Source: Paulinella micropora
Lineage: Eukaryota > Cercozoa > Imbricatea > Euglyphida
NCBI GenBank assembly: GCA_009731375.1
Contig: BJOX01000261.1
Location: 281,095-345,094, forward strand
Length of the DNA stretch: 64,000 nt
Direction of reading: 5' to 3'
A program made the translations under genes and the position numbers. Positions within the stretch are counted from its first letter, which is position 1. Each line of letters starts with the position of its first letter. This document shows, one piece after another, positions 30,083-40,238 of this stretch. The notes below the pieces were generated by a model. That model had not been told where the DNA came from. It made no database searches and worked only from the letters and a program-made list of their open reading frames with translations.

Positions 30083-31236
30083 GTTAATATCTTATATATA
30101 TTATACATAATATGTTTAAATAAAAATTAACTCCCTCCGTCTGCGTTCTTCCGTCAATTCCGCTTCGCCGACGCTTCCCGTATTGTTTGCTCCGCGGTTA
30201 TGTCTCAGAGCACAAATCACCTTCAACTGCTTCTTTTTGCCCCGTCCTTAAAGTCATTTTTTTTATTTTAAAGTCCCCTATAATTTTAAGGACACCCTAG
30301 AAGCGGTATTTTACACTAATTCTAACTCTGCCCATATTACCCACGCCCATATCCTTACTTCCTTATTATTATTATTAAGATTATTATTATAAAAATAGGG
30401 TATATAAAAGAGGATTTAACCCCATTTGACTGAGTTTAACTATGTCCTTGGGGACGTCCCCTGTTTTAGTCCCCTGTTTTTGGGAAAGTTGGCCGAACCC
30501 CCCCCCCCCTTTTATTGTCCATAATACCATTTGGTCGTGGGGGGTAATGTTACATTTGAGAACAGGGGAGTACATCCCCTGATAGTTTAAATGAAGACGT
30601 TTTAACGAAATAATCCCCCTACACCTATTGCTTGAGTCCTTATGAGTTGGCGGATCCTTGTTTCCATAAGTACCCTTGATTTACAAAAACAGCAAAATAC
30701 GCTCTCCTATTCATCGCGGGTAATAAACCGATTGAAAACTTGGCCTTCAAAACATTGAAAAAATTGATTTTTTTTTTTACATTTTCAAAACTTTTTCACG
30801 TTTTTGAGAAAAAATGAATCAATAAAATGAGCATCTTATAAAAAAATGAAAAAAAAAAAGGACTTATTGAAAAAAATAAGGACACCTAGCAAGCCTTATT
30901 TCACTATAAGTCGTCTTACTCTCCACCTTTCTACCAGTCCTTGTTTTAATAACGTATTGCACTAAGATTACCACCCCCGTTGATACGAAGGCCTATTTTG
31001 CCATAATATCGCTTCTAACCCGTGCTTGTTTTTTAAGGACACACTGAAAGCAAAAAACAATATCGTTATGGCTGAGCCGGTGCCACCAATTTTTGGGCAG
31101 GGTCAAGCAACGAAAAATGAAAAAATAAAATATCAGCCACTACCTAAACCTCAAACCCTGCGGCACCGCGGCACCGCCCTGCCGCACGGCCGCAGACGAG
31201 AGCACTTTTGCCGATCGTCCAAGGAGAAAAAGCAAA
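30083..31236. other. AT-rich stretch without recognisable genes
   Basis: No supported gene. Short direct repeats of TTATTATTATT occur near 30365-30390, a C-run near 30498-30511, and several long A/T homopolymers. Small open frames here lack coding character. This is probably host DNA or the decayed end of element L. Confidence 0.5.
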
Positions 31237-31714
31237 AAGCAAACTTTTGTGTGTAGCCCCCATTTTGTGGTGTGATCATTTATGTATTCGCGACTTGTCC
31301 CACCGCAAAGTATTAAACAAGCCTTAAAAATATAAAAAACCAACATTTGACATATAGAAAACATACATAGAAAACAAAAAAAACATACCTTTGTTTTACA
31401 AAAAACGGCACATGAAGCACATTAAGAGAGATTTTGACAAAATAACGACAAAAACCATATATACTACGTATATATACAATTTTATGAATAAAATGGTGTT
31501 TTTGTCGTTATTTTGTCAAAATCTCTCTTAGTGTGCTTCATGTGCCGTTTTTTGTAAAACGAAGGTATGTTTTTTTTGTTTTCTATGTATGTTTTCTATA
31601 TGTCAAATGTTGGTTTTTTATATTTTTAAGGCTTGTTTAATGCTTTGCGGTGGGACAAGTCGCGAATACATAAATGATCACACCACAAAATGGGGGCTAC
31701 ACACAAAAGTTTGC
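31237..31714. repeat. Large foldback: about 220-bp inverted repeats around a 37-bp AT-rich centre
   Basis: The left arm (about 31237-31456) and right arm (about 31494-31714) are nearly perfect reverse complements; for example GCAAACTTTTGTGTGTAGCC at the outer left end is mirrored at the outer right end. Mismatches are few. The right arm ends exactly at a 10-N gap, so the true arm may be longer. The centre is CATATATACTACGTATATAT-like. No coding capacity is supported. It may be a foldback or MITE-like element, a copied hairpin end, or an assembly inversion. Confidence 0.85.
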
Positions 31715-31761
31715 NNNNNNNNNNGACTATATACATGTATATATATATATATTTATTTATT

Positions 31762-31794
<33 letters not shown>

Positions 31795-31875
31795 GGACAC
31801 CGTGATAGCCCAGTGGTCAAGTTCTACCATCTGGGCCCTGTCGCCAGTTCGATTCCCGTCGGTGCCACCAGTATT
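31795..31875 (+). repeat. tRNA-derived SINE head (Pol III A and B boxes)
   Basis: TAGCCCAGTGG fits the A-box consensus and AGTTCGATTCC the B box, about 40 bases apart, and the segment ends GGTGCCACCA like a processed tRNA. The stems of a real tRNA do not close well, and unique sequence follows up to a gap at 31974. A tRNA-derived SINE is therefore more likely than a functional tRNA gene. It is preceded by TATATATTTATTTATT and TTATTATT simple repeats. Confidence 0.6.
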
Positions 31876-31973
31876 TTCATTGAACATACCGGTCCGTCTG
31901 GAAGTGTTGGAACTGCCCTTGCGGGGGTGTCATTAGAGCTTATCGTCAATTCTTCGTACTCCCCTCACGGGTG

Positions 31974-33029
31974 NNNNNNNNNNNNNNNNNNNNNNNNNNN
32001 NNNNNNNNNNNNNNNNNNNNNNNNNNNNNNNNNNNNNNNNNNNNNNNNNNNNNNNNNNNNNNNNNNNNNNNNNNNNNNNNNNNNNNNNNNNNNNNNNNNN
32101 NNNNNNNNNNNNNNNNNNNNNNNNNNNTTTATTATTGTTATTATTGTTATTATTATTATTATTATTATATTATTATTATTATTATTATTATTATGTTAAA
32201 CTCCGCTATGCCGGTTGATAGCCCGTGGACCCAGCGGATACCAAATTGTTATGGGTGGGGTTTTGAGGTAGTTCTAGCAACCATGCTTGGTGTACGCACT
32301 TGCACATGCGGCAACGTTTTGCAAGAGGTTGTTGGGACTGCAGAATAATCTCGGCTTAGTGTAGTCTTGCCGTCAGGAGCTCCATCGGTGGCCCCTATAA
32401 TCAGTCGAGAGACTGACTAGGTGGGGATGGAGCACCTCGAACAAGGGCATGAGCCTCAGCTGCATCAGTATGCCTTAGTGTTGACTGTGATATATTTGAG
32501 GGTAACACCTGATGATAAAAACTTAGTCACGCTTGTTTATCAGAGCTCCAGCCCAATGGCCTTACGGCGTTAAACTGTGATGCCAACTCAAAACCATTTG
32601 GTGNNNNNNNNNNNNNNNNNNNNNNNNNNNNNNNNNNNNNNNNNNNNNNNNNNNNNNNNNNNNNNNNNNNNNNNNNNNNNNNNNNNNNNNNNNNNNNNNN
32701 NNNNNNNNNNNNNNNNNNNNNNNNNNNNNNNNNNNNNNNNNNNNNNNNNNNNNNNNNNNNNNNNNNNNNNNNNNNNNNNNNNNNNNNNNNNNNNNNNNNN
32801 NNNNNNNNNNNNNNNNNNNNNNNNNNNNNNNNNNNNNNNNNNNNNNNNNNNNNNNNNNNNNNNNNNNNNNNNNNNNNNNNNNNNNNNNNNNNNNNNNNNN
32901 NNNNNNNNNNNNNNNNNNNNNNNNNNNNNNNNNNNNNNNNNNNNNNNNNNNNNNNNNNNNNNNNNNNNNNNNNNNNNNNNNNNNNNNNNNNNNNNNNNNN
33001 NNNNNNNNNNNNNNNNNNNNNNNNNNNNN

Positions 33030-33074
<45 letters not shown>
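31974..33074. other. Gaps and simple repeats with one unidentified unique stretch
   Basis: Gaps at 31974-32127 and 32604-33029. Between them lies a TTATTATT repeat (32128-32195) and about 400 bases of unique, more GC-balanced sequence (32196-32603) without a convincing ORF, perhaps the body of the SINE-like repeat. A run of about 45 T follows the second gap (33030-33074), as expected next to a retroposed tail or a poorly assembled homopolymer. Confidence 0.6.
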
Positions 33075-33078
<4 letters not shown>

Positions 33079-33760
33079 GCTTGCGTAAATTTAAACTGTG
33101 ACCCGTGAGTTCACACCGGAAAAGTCAAGTGACTATGACAAATCAGTTATATAAATTCAAAATTAATTGAAATTTAGCTTTTCGGTGATCGTTTAAATGA
33201 ATTAAAAAGTAAATGCTACCAGTTTTATTTTGTTTCAGCGACGCATGTATTATTAACTTAATATGTAAATTTTAAGTTGTAAGTTTCACTAAATTTCAGG
33301 TGCTGGTGCCACCCGCACAATTGTGTTGTATGATGTAATATGATTTAAAATTAATTTTTCTATAATTTATTATATTAACATAGTTAAACTATTTGCTTTG
33401 AAATTACAGTATATAAAAATTCAGCAGAAAAGTGGTAAATAAGAAGTAACTAACATGTAAAAATACTTGCCACTACTTTGCTATACTTTTGCTGATCTAG
33501 TGATCCTGGCTACTTGAAAAAACATTGAAAGTTGATTTTTATCAATTAGATATATATGATGTCCAACACAAATAATCAAAATAAACATATAAACCTTACC
33601 AAAATTCGCCACTATGATTTTAGTACTGAGTTGCCGATAGCAAAGGTGGCAAAATTGAAAATTCTGTAGAGTCTGACTATGAGCAAGCAGGCAAGGGAGG
33701 TCTTGGATCAAAGATAGAAGGATTTCTGTAGGAAAACATGTAGGTCGTGTTGGTAGTAAT
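33075..33760. other. AT-rich stretch without recognisable genes
   Basis: Unique AT-rich sequence. No ORF of coding quality on either strand and no repeat family recognised. Probably host intergenic DNA. Confidence 0.4.
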
Positions 33761-36415
33761 ATGTGATGCGATCACCATTTTGAAGATGCGATGAGCAACA
33801 TATGATGCGATCACCATTTTGAAGATGCGATCATCATTTTGAAGATGCGATCATCATTTTGATGATGACATCATCTATTTGATGATGGCATCATCTATTT
33901 AATGATGGCATCCTCTAATATGTGATCCGGTTGTATATATTAAATTGATGATGGCATCATCTATTTGATGATGGCATCATCTATTTGATGATGGCATCGT
34001 CTATTTGTTGACTGCATCATCAAATAGGTGATGGCATTATCAAATAGATGATTGCATCATCACGTAGATGATGCCATCATCTATTTAATGATGCCATCGT
34101 CTATTTGATGATGCCATCATCCATTTGATGATCATATCATCTATATTTCCTGGCTTTGCAAGCATAGTGTTTTTACTTAGTAATTACTAATACATTGAAA
34201 ACTCAACAAACGCTTATACTCCTTGCCCTTCCTTAGTATGACAATGTGTTGGTACAGGGCGCTCTTGTACTGCTGCACCTTTTCCATCGGGAGGATCCAT
34301 GTCCGGTGTAGATTGGTACGTTCTGTCATTTCGCAAGTAGCTTCTTGGCAAGACTTAACATCGTTTCATTGTACTTGTAAGTATGCCATTGTGGTACTTG
34401 GGGTACATAGTTTGACATAGACCTTTACTTGTAGGGATTTGATCCCAGCAGACGTGGAGAGAACACTGACAGGCAAAGCGTTTCAGTTTAATAAATTTGT
34501 TCTGCACGGGCAACGTTTCACCTGCACGTTTCACCTGCACACGCGGCTTGAGTGAGCGACGCGCGATGGACAGCTCCGTGAGTTTCGTGACTGAGATGGT
34601 TCGTGTTGAGCAACTTCAATACCATAATCAACCCTGTTCCATGATTTGTCTCGCAGTAGCACGAAACAGGCAAGCGTCTGCGTTTCCTCAGAGTGGTCAA
34701 GTACCGTCAACTTTCTCCAGCAGTCCTTGGAAAATCCTTTGCTGTTCTCAACGGGGACGAAGATTCTCTAGGTGAACCCAGACTGGTTTTGTTGGATCAA
34801 GTGCTTGGAGCCGTTACCGTTGCACCAAAACCACTTGGAGCTACGGCAGAGCCCGACGGTTCAAAGCTTGTTGCTGTACACAAACTACAATTCTGAGTTA
34901 GTTTACCAACTTGAATGACAGTTATAATTCAATTTTGTAATTTAATAAAACATGGTTTGTCATTTTCAATTTAATATATTAAGCGCTTGCTTGCCGGGTA
35001 ATCAAGTTGTAGTTCCTTCATGAGGTATTTAAAGCAGAATGTCGGTACTGTAACTAAACTGCCAACTTGATCTATTGATGACGCAGTCTTAAGTAACATA
35101 CTTATATGATTCCATCAGCTATAGCTGATGCAATCATATAGCTGATGCAATCAATGTAAGTAATTCAAGTACTAAATAAAAACACTGCTGGCAAAGCGGC
35201 TTGGAAATATAGCCTCGGATGATAGGATCATGAAATAGATGATGGCATCATTAAATAGATGATGTCATCATCTATTGGATGATGGCATCATCTATTTGAT
35301 GATGTCATCATCTATTTGATGATGCCATCCTCTATTTGATGATGCCGTCGTCAAATAGATGATGACATCATCAAATAGATGATGGCATCATGTATTTGAT
35401 GATGGCATCATCTACTTGATGATGGCATCATCTATTGATGACGCAATCGTAAATAACATACTTATGTGATTCCATCAGCTATAGCTGATGCAGCAATCAT
35501 GTATTGATGATGGCATCATCTATTGATGATGACATCATCTATTTGATGATGCCATCGTAAATAACATACTTATGTGATTCCGTCAGCTATAGTTGATGCA
35601 ATCATCGTATTGATGACGGCATCATCTATTGATGATGGCATCATGTATTTGATGATGGCATCATCTATTTGATGATGGCATCGTCTATTGATGACGCGAT
35701 CGTAAATAACATACTTATGTGATTCCGTCGGCTATAGCTGATGAAATCATCACATTGATGATGGCATCATCTATTGATGATGGCATCATCTATTGATGAT
35801 GCGATCGTAAATCACCAGTTTGACGATAGAATCAGCTATATGCGATGCCGTCATCAATTTGATGACGGCATCATCTATAGACGACGCGATGATGAGGACA
35901 CCACCACTTCGTAAAATACCATCTGTGTGACTGTAGCTGATGCTATCATCTATTGATGATGCCATCATATTTGATTATGCCACGTAGATGATTGCATCGT
36001 CAATAGATGATGGCATCGTCTATAGATGATGGCATCGTCAATTTGATGATGCGATCATATATTTGAAGATGGCATCATCTATACACGTGCGTGTCGTAAA
36101 ATACCATCTTGTGTGATTGCAGCAGCTATAGCTGATGCTATCACTAATATGATGCCATCATATATTTGATGATGCCAAGTAGATGATGGCATCGTCTATA
36201 GATGATGGCATCGTCTATAGATGATGGCATCGTCTATAGATGATGGCATCGTCTATAGATGATGGCATCATCTATAGACTGGACTTGGTAAGAAATGATG
36301 CTGCTCACGTAGATGATGGCATCGCAAATGTGATTCCATCATCAAATAGCTACTTAGCGCAAATTTGATGATCGCATCATCAAATTTGCGATGAAATCAC
36401 TAATATGATGCGTTT
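33761..36415. repeat. Self-complementary minisatellite of GATGATGGCATCATC units
   Basis: Many imperfect units of about 17-20 bp built on GATGATGGCATCATC followed by TATTTGAT or TATAGAT, in both relative orientations because the core is itself palindromic. They are mixed with a second recurring segment (AACATACTTATGTGATTCC, then AGCTATAGCTGATG). The array is interrupted by unique sequence at about 34140-35210 and ends directly at the first base of element A. Confidence 0.85.
34200..34960. other. Unique island within the minisatellite, no recognised gene
   Basis: GC-balanced, non-repetitive sequence with short open frames on both strands, none of which shows a known motif or clear coding bias. 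It could be an exon or a decayed transposon of the host. Nothing more can be supported. Confidence 0.3.
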
Positions 36416-36426
36416 TGTCCCCATAG

Positions 36427-36709
36427 TGCACCCACCACCGCCTATTATAGAAATTGATGGCGACCTCACACCAGAGTTGAAAAATAGAGTTTTAGACCTC
36501 TCACTGAAGAATGTATAAAAAACAGACCGACCGACAGCCGATTTATTAAGTGTCTGTTTCAGATGGGTATCATTATCGCCATTATAACCCTTTGTATCGT
36601 AAGGCTATCTGAAAAGAACTTGCCGTGCGAGGTAGCCAACACTTATGTTGGAATTTTGACTTTACTCATTGGTATTTGCCTCCCATCACCTTCTAGTTCA
36701 AAGAAATGA
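36427..36709 (+). pseudogene. Remnant of small membrane protein (homologue of 50178-50528)
   Basis: Reads PPPIIEIDGDLTPELKNRVL and then, after a stop and a shift/deletion, the membrane part IIIAIITLCIVRLSEKNLPC, VANTYVGILTLLIGICLPSP up to a TGA at 36707-36709. The intact counterpart in element B has about 30 more residues in the middle. The hydrophobic segments and the -SSSKK end are conserved, while the acidic middle is deleted. Confidence 0.7.
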
Positions 36710-36789
36710 AACCCAGTTTTTGTGTCCTTTTTTCAAAAAGACGAGCATTCATACAAATGTATTTTATACCACATAGCATCATTTGAACA

Positions 36790-36996
36790 TTATATTATTA
36801 AAGGAATAGCTTCATCCAAACTAACACACCAATCACTCATAGGCTTATACACACATTTAAATTTAGTTTCTATTCCTTGCTTTATACAATAAACACAACT
36901 CTCCTTCTTTTTTTCTGAGTATCGCGAGTAAAAGTCGCAGGCGGTCGGCGAAAATATTTTTGTTATTAAAAAGTTTATCATTAGTAATATAATCAT
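36790..36996 (-). CDS. Small Cys-rich secreted or membrane-anchored protein (A copy)
   Basis: Minus strand. The likely start is the ATG at 36996 (MIILLMINFLITKIF), giving a 68-residue protein with an N-terminal hydrophobic signal or anchor and a conserved body (TACDFYSRYSEKK, CVYCIKQGIETKFKCVYKP, MSDWC) that closely matches the element B gene at 50792-50517. The five body cysteines are conserved. An upstream ATG at 37056 is open but lies in the divergent neighbour. Its start codon overlaps the start codon of the plus-strand gene at 36995 within the palindrome CATG. Function unknown. Confidence 0.65.
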   Translation of the reverse strand: MIILLMINFLITKIFSPTACDFYSRYSEKKKESCVYCIKQGIETKFKCVYKPMSDWCVSLDEAIPLII

Positions 36997-37344
36997 GGCT
37001 ACTGAATATAAATATGAGCGGATTATTTTTCTGAGTAATGATTTTGTGGGAAACAAAACATTTAATAAAAATATTCAGATGTCATTTACACCAACCAGAA
37101 TGAATGTAAAATTTATCCACTATGTTATTATAACGACAAAACAGAGACAAAAACCAGAATTCTTTATATGGACAGAATTGGAATTATCGGCACATTCTCC
37201 GATAGCAACACGGCAAATATTTCAAACCTCAGTTATAATTTGGGTGTCGTTGGTTGGTCGGACGGGCAATATACATTTAAAGTCCTTGAAACTGATAGCG
37301 GAAATATTGATACAGGAAATTTAGCCGGCCGAATTGTTGTGTGA
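36995..37344 (+). pseudogene. Small conserved PLV protein (YxYERIIFLSNDF type), frameshifted
   Basis: The ATG at 36995 opens MATEYKYERIIFLSNDFVG and FTPTRMNVKFIHYV. A frame change near 37115-37135 leads to KTRILYMDRIGIIGTFSD, LGVVGWSDGQYTFKVLETDSG and a TGA at 37342-37344. The beta-rich pattern, small size and position in front of the ATPase are compatible with a minor virion protein. I cannot name the family with certainty. Confidence 0.5.
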
Positions 37345-37360
37345 TTGGAATTTCTAGGAT

Positions 37361-37505
37361 AGTTATCAACTACACTTTCATTCGTTTCACTCATTCTCAT
37401 TTTGTTGATAACCATCGTAAAACCATTTAATTTCTTGTAAATGAAAAAGACGATGTTTTAGAATAAGAGAGAGTGCGACAGCACGAAGCGCAATTCTAAA
37501 ATATC
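37361..37505. terminator. Two intergenic hairpins behind the 36995 gene
   Basis: First hairpin: AGTTATCAAC and GTTGATAACC at about 37366-37415. Second: GATGTTTTAGAAT (37452-37464) pairing with ATTCTAAAATATC (37493-37505) around an inner GTGC/GCAC stem. The same second form recurs at 41101-41153 and 42042-42080. Position after gene ends suggests transcript 3'-end or boundary signals. Function is inferred. Confidence 0.5.
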
Positions 37506-37934
37506 AATGCAAAAAATCAATAGCATTAAATATTAATAATCGTTGAAAACAATATGATTTTCTGAATCTTTATGATGTTCCCCGGCTTTCCCACTCAAAA
37601 ATAACGCAGACGTTCTGTTCAGATCGTCCGCTTTTTGACTTAGAATTTTGAGAATTTTAGGGGGAAAATAATAATTTAATGTCAGCTGAAAAGTCTAAGG
37701 CAAAACCGAATGAAAAGTTTGATTTATTGATTAAAATCATTTGATCATCAATGAATTCGACTTCTGGGGCCCTATCATCAGAACTCACCGGATAGCATTT
37801 CTGTTGAATTTGACTTAGGAACCTCCAAAATGACTATAAACTTGGTGCAAAAAGTACTAGTACAACTAGTCTAAGTTTTTGTTTTAATAAGGTGAAGCCA
37901 GTAAAACAAAAAGGAGGCAACGACAAAAAAGCAA
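37506..37934. other. Intergenic stretch before the element A ATPase
   Basis: AT-rich, no intact gene. The last 60 bases read, in a neighbouring frame, a lysine-rich segment (VKQKGGNDKKASGY) that is probably the displaced N-terminus of the ATPase. Confidence 0.4.
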
Positions 37935-38650
37935 GTGGTTATAAATTATTCAATCATTGAGCCATATGCCAATATATTTCTACTTGCCAGAAAAAAGAGC
38001 GGGAAAACGACAGCACTCTTTGAAATACTGAAACGGACAACAGATGGAAAAACCCGTATTGTCATTATCGCTTCAACAATATACAAGGACTACATTTATA
38101 AAGCAATGGTAAAGCACTTTAAAAACAGGGGAAACCCAATGGCAATATATACCTTTCTTAAATCAGATGGTGTTAATGTGATAGACTATGAGTTAGATAA
38201 ATTAAACAGACAGGACGAGCAACACGAAGGAGAAGTAAAACAGGACGAAGAAATAGAGAAACCACAATTTCTTTATTTCAGAAAAGAAGAAAAAAAGAAA
38301 ATTACCGAACCGAAAGAGAGACCGAGCAAGTATATTTCGCCAGAGGTTGTTTTTGTTTTGGACGATTTAGGAAGTGGATTAAGAGACAAGTCCGTCAGCG
38401 ATTTGTTAAAAAACAACAGACACTATAAATCAAGGTGATTATGTCAAGCCAGTATCTGAATGACCTACGGCCAGAATCCATTAAGCAGTTAAATTATTTA
38501 TTAATCTTTCCGGCCCAGTCTCAGGACAAAATGGAACTCGTGTATAAACACTTAGACTTATCTGTCGACTTTGACTACTTTCTTCAAAAATATCACGAAG
38601 CAACAAAGGAGAGATTTAATTTTTTGTATGTTTCAAGTGTTGATGGATGA
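37935..38650 (+). pseudogene. A32-type DNA-packaging ATPase, frameshifted (element A)
   Basis: Open piece 37935-38438 starts with GTG because the real start lies upstream in another frame. It contains the Walker A motif LLARKKSGKTT and a Walker B-like VVFVLDDLGSG. A frame change at about 38435 leads to VIMSSQYLNDLRPESIKQLN (the polar sensor region of A32/HerA ATPases) and the C-terminal part ending at 38650. Members pump viral DNA into preformed capsids. It differs strongly from the element B ATPase at 54348, so the two capsid modules carry different ATPase lineages. Confidence 0.8.
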
Positions 38651-38699
38651 GTTAAGAAAAAATTTTAATTTTAGACTAAAGTAAAAGATTTTTGTAAAT

Positions 38700-38760
38700 A
38701 TAAACAAACTTCGTTTGTGTTATAGCAAAAAATCAATTAATTGATATTTTTATAATTATT
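38700..38760. promoter_or_regulatory. TTTGTGTTATAGCAAAA motif with hairpin upstream of core-like gene
   Basis: TTTGTGTTATAGCAAAA at 38714-38730 follows a small ACAAAC/GTTTGT hairpin and precedes ATCAATTAATTGAT, a palindrome. Nearly the same arrangement stands before the fibre-like gene at 43861, and GTTATAGCAAAAA occurs again at 62468-62480. Confidence 0.45.
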
Positions 38761-38775
38761 TTTTTAATATATTAT

Positions 38776-39057
38776 ATGGTAGTGAAAACAACTCGTGTTG
38801 AAGTCATTCCAACAATCGGCAAACGAACTATTAACTCAAGCACAAATATGGCAGGAGGTAAAAAGAAGACTGGACGAAAGAAGGGTAAGGGACAAGCAGG
38901 CGATAAAATTAACTGGGCGAAAGTAGGAAAAGCAGCCGAAAACGTTGAAAGATGGTTGAGAAAGAACAAAGCGATATCAAGAGGAGCAACATTTTTAAGC
39001 GATCTAGGGGTTCCTTATGCGGACCGTGTAGCAAAGGCGGCAGCCAAACAAGGCTAA
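38776..39057 (+). CDS. Basic core-like protein, 93 residues
   Basis: Intact ORF from an ATG inside ATTATATGG. The middle is extremely basic (GGKKKTGRKKGKGQAGDK), followed by an amphipathic helical C-terminus (NWAKVGKAAENVERWLRKNK) and GATFLSDLGVPYADRVAKAAAKQ. Size, charge and its place between the ATPase and protease genes match minor core or capsid-cementing proteins of polintons and adenovirus-like elements. Homology to a named family is not claimed. DNA binding inside the particle is inferred. Confidence 0.55.
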   Translation: MVVKTTRVEVIPTIGKRTINSSTNMAGGKKKTGRKKGKGQAGDKINWAKVGKAAENVERWLRKNKAISRGATFLSDLGVPYADRVAKAAAKQG

Positions 39058-39149
39058 GGGAAGCAAAGAGGTCGTGGGGCACTCAAATTTTGAAAAATAA
39101 TAAGAATAGTTTGAAATTACGAGGAAGTATTTTTTTGTTTGTATATACA

Positions 39150-39311
39150 ATGATCGCTAAAACCAAGCGAATAAAAAAGACGAAGGTACCGCGGGTTTAT
39201 AGAAATAAAAGCGGGAGGCTGTATATTATCCAGAAGGGTAAAAAGTATTATCTTAATTTTGGTAAAAAGACAAATGATTTAAGCACACTTCAAATTGTTA
39301 AACTTTTATGA
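39150..39311 (+). CDS. Small basic protein, 53 residues
   Basis: The ATG at 39150 follows TATATACA, a promoter-like run. The product starts MIAKTKRIKKTKVPRVYRN and contains SGRLYIIQKGKKYYLNFGKK, then ends at 39311 overlapping the next gene's ATG at 39309. The sequence resembles short basic 'PRVYRNKSGRxYxxxKGKKYYL' proteins seen near PLV capsid genes. A virion role is likely but unproven. Confidence 0.5.
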   Translation: MIAKTKRIKKTKVPRVYRNKSGRLYIIQKGKKYYLNFGKKTNDLSTLQIVKLL

Positions 39312-40238
39312 AATACCCAGACAAACCGCGGACAGCCCGAAGGAAAACAATAACAAAAAAGAAGACTTAATAAAAGTCCAAAGCCTGTCAGAGATTGAGC
39401 AGAATACAAGAACAGCAATTCAAGACCACTTAGACAAACTCAGAAAGGAAAAGTATGAGGGTATTGAAGCAATAGAGAAAAAAGAAAAGACAGCACGGAA
39501 TGAAATGGAAGAAGAAAAGAAAAGGCCAGAAAGAAAAGACATAGCTGATGCCAAGGAAAGACAAGAGATAATGGATAGGGAACATAAAAGAGAACTGGCG
39601 GATATTAATGAAAGAAAGGAAGAAATAGATAGGGCATCAAGAAGAGAAAGAAAACTCATAGAAGATGTAAAATATGAAGAAGACAGAAAAACTCGGATAC
39701 AAGCATTACCGCCACCGCAATATCAATATATTATGCCACCCCAGCAGGGACAGTCACAGGAACAACAGGCACAACCGCAACCAGAGGTAAAAATTAAACC
39801 GAATCAAGAATTTGAAGAAAATAAAAAATTAATCATAAATTCTGGAGTTTTTACTAAGCAGATAATTGGAACCCTGCTAAAATACAAAGTATTGCGGAAA
39901 GAATAAAACAATTTCAAGAACAAAAACTGACGATAGACGATATGAAAAAAATACTCGGTGAACAAGAAAATTTAAATAAAATTTTAGGAAATAAATTAGA
40001 GATGGCGAAATATGAAGCGATGTCAAAGAGTGGATTGACAAATAGTAATATTGAGAAAAAACTTACCATTAAAATTCTTGGTGCAGCATTAAGGGAAAAA
40101 CTTAAAAAAGAAGGCCACGATGTTAAAGGATTTAACCAAAGATCTACGCGGATAATAGAAAAAGTAATACAACATAAAATAGATGTAGGACAAAAGAAGG
40201 AAGAAGTAAAAAAGAAACTCGCAGTATATTTGGGATGA
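39309..40238 (+). pseudogene. Charged coiled-coil protein, frameshifted (element A)
   Basis: The ATG at 39309 reads MKYPDKPRTARRKTITKK, then a shift near 39360 continues in the 39295-39906 frame. That frame is a long Glu/Lys/Arg coiled coil (EMEEEKKRPERKDIADAKER), then a Pro/Gln-rich linker (PPPQYQYIMPPQQGQ). A further shift near 39862 continues with NWNPAKIQSIAERIKQF and a helical C-terminal region to a TGA at 40236-40238, after which the same frame reads on into the protease region. The upstream TTG at 39295 is a less likely start. A structural or scaffold role is possible. Confidence 0.5.

Noticed and set aside
31795-31875. Functional tRNA gene
   Set aside because: Boxes are good but the acceptor and T stems do not close; a SINE head explains it better.
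34223-34896. Short ORFs in the unique island
   Set aside because: Open on both strands with no motif or coding bias; not supportable as genes.
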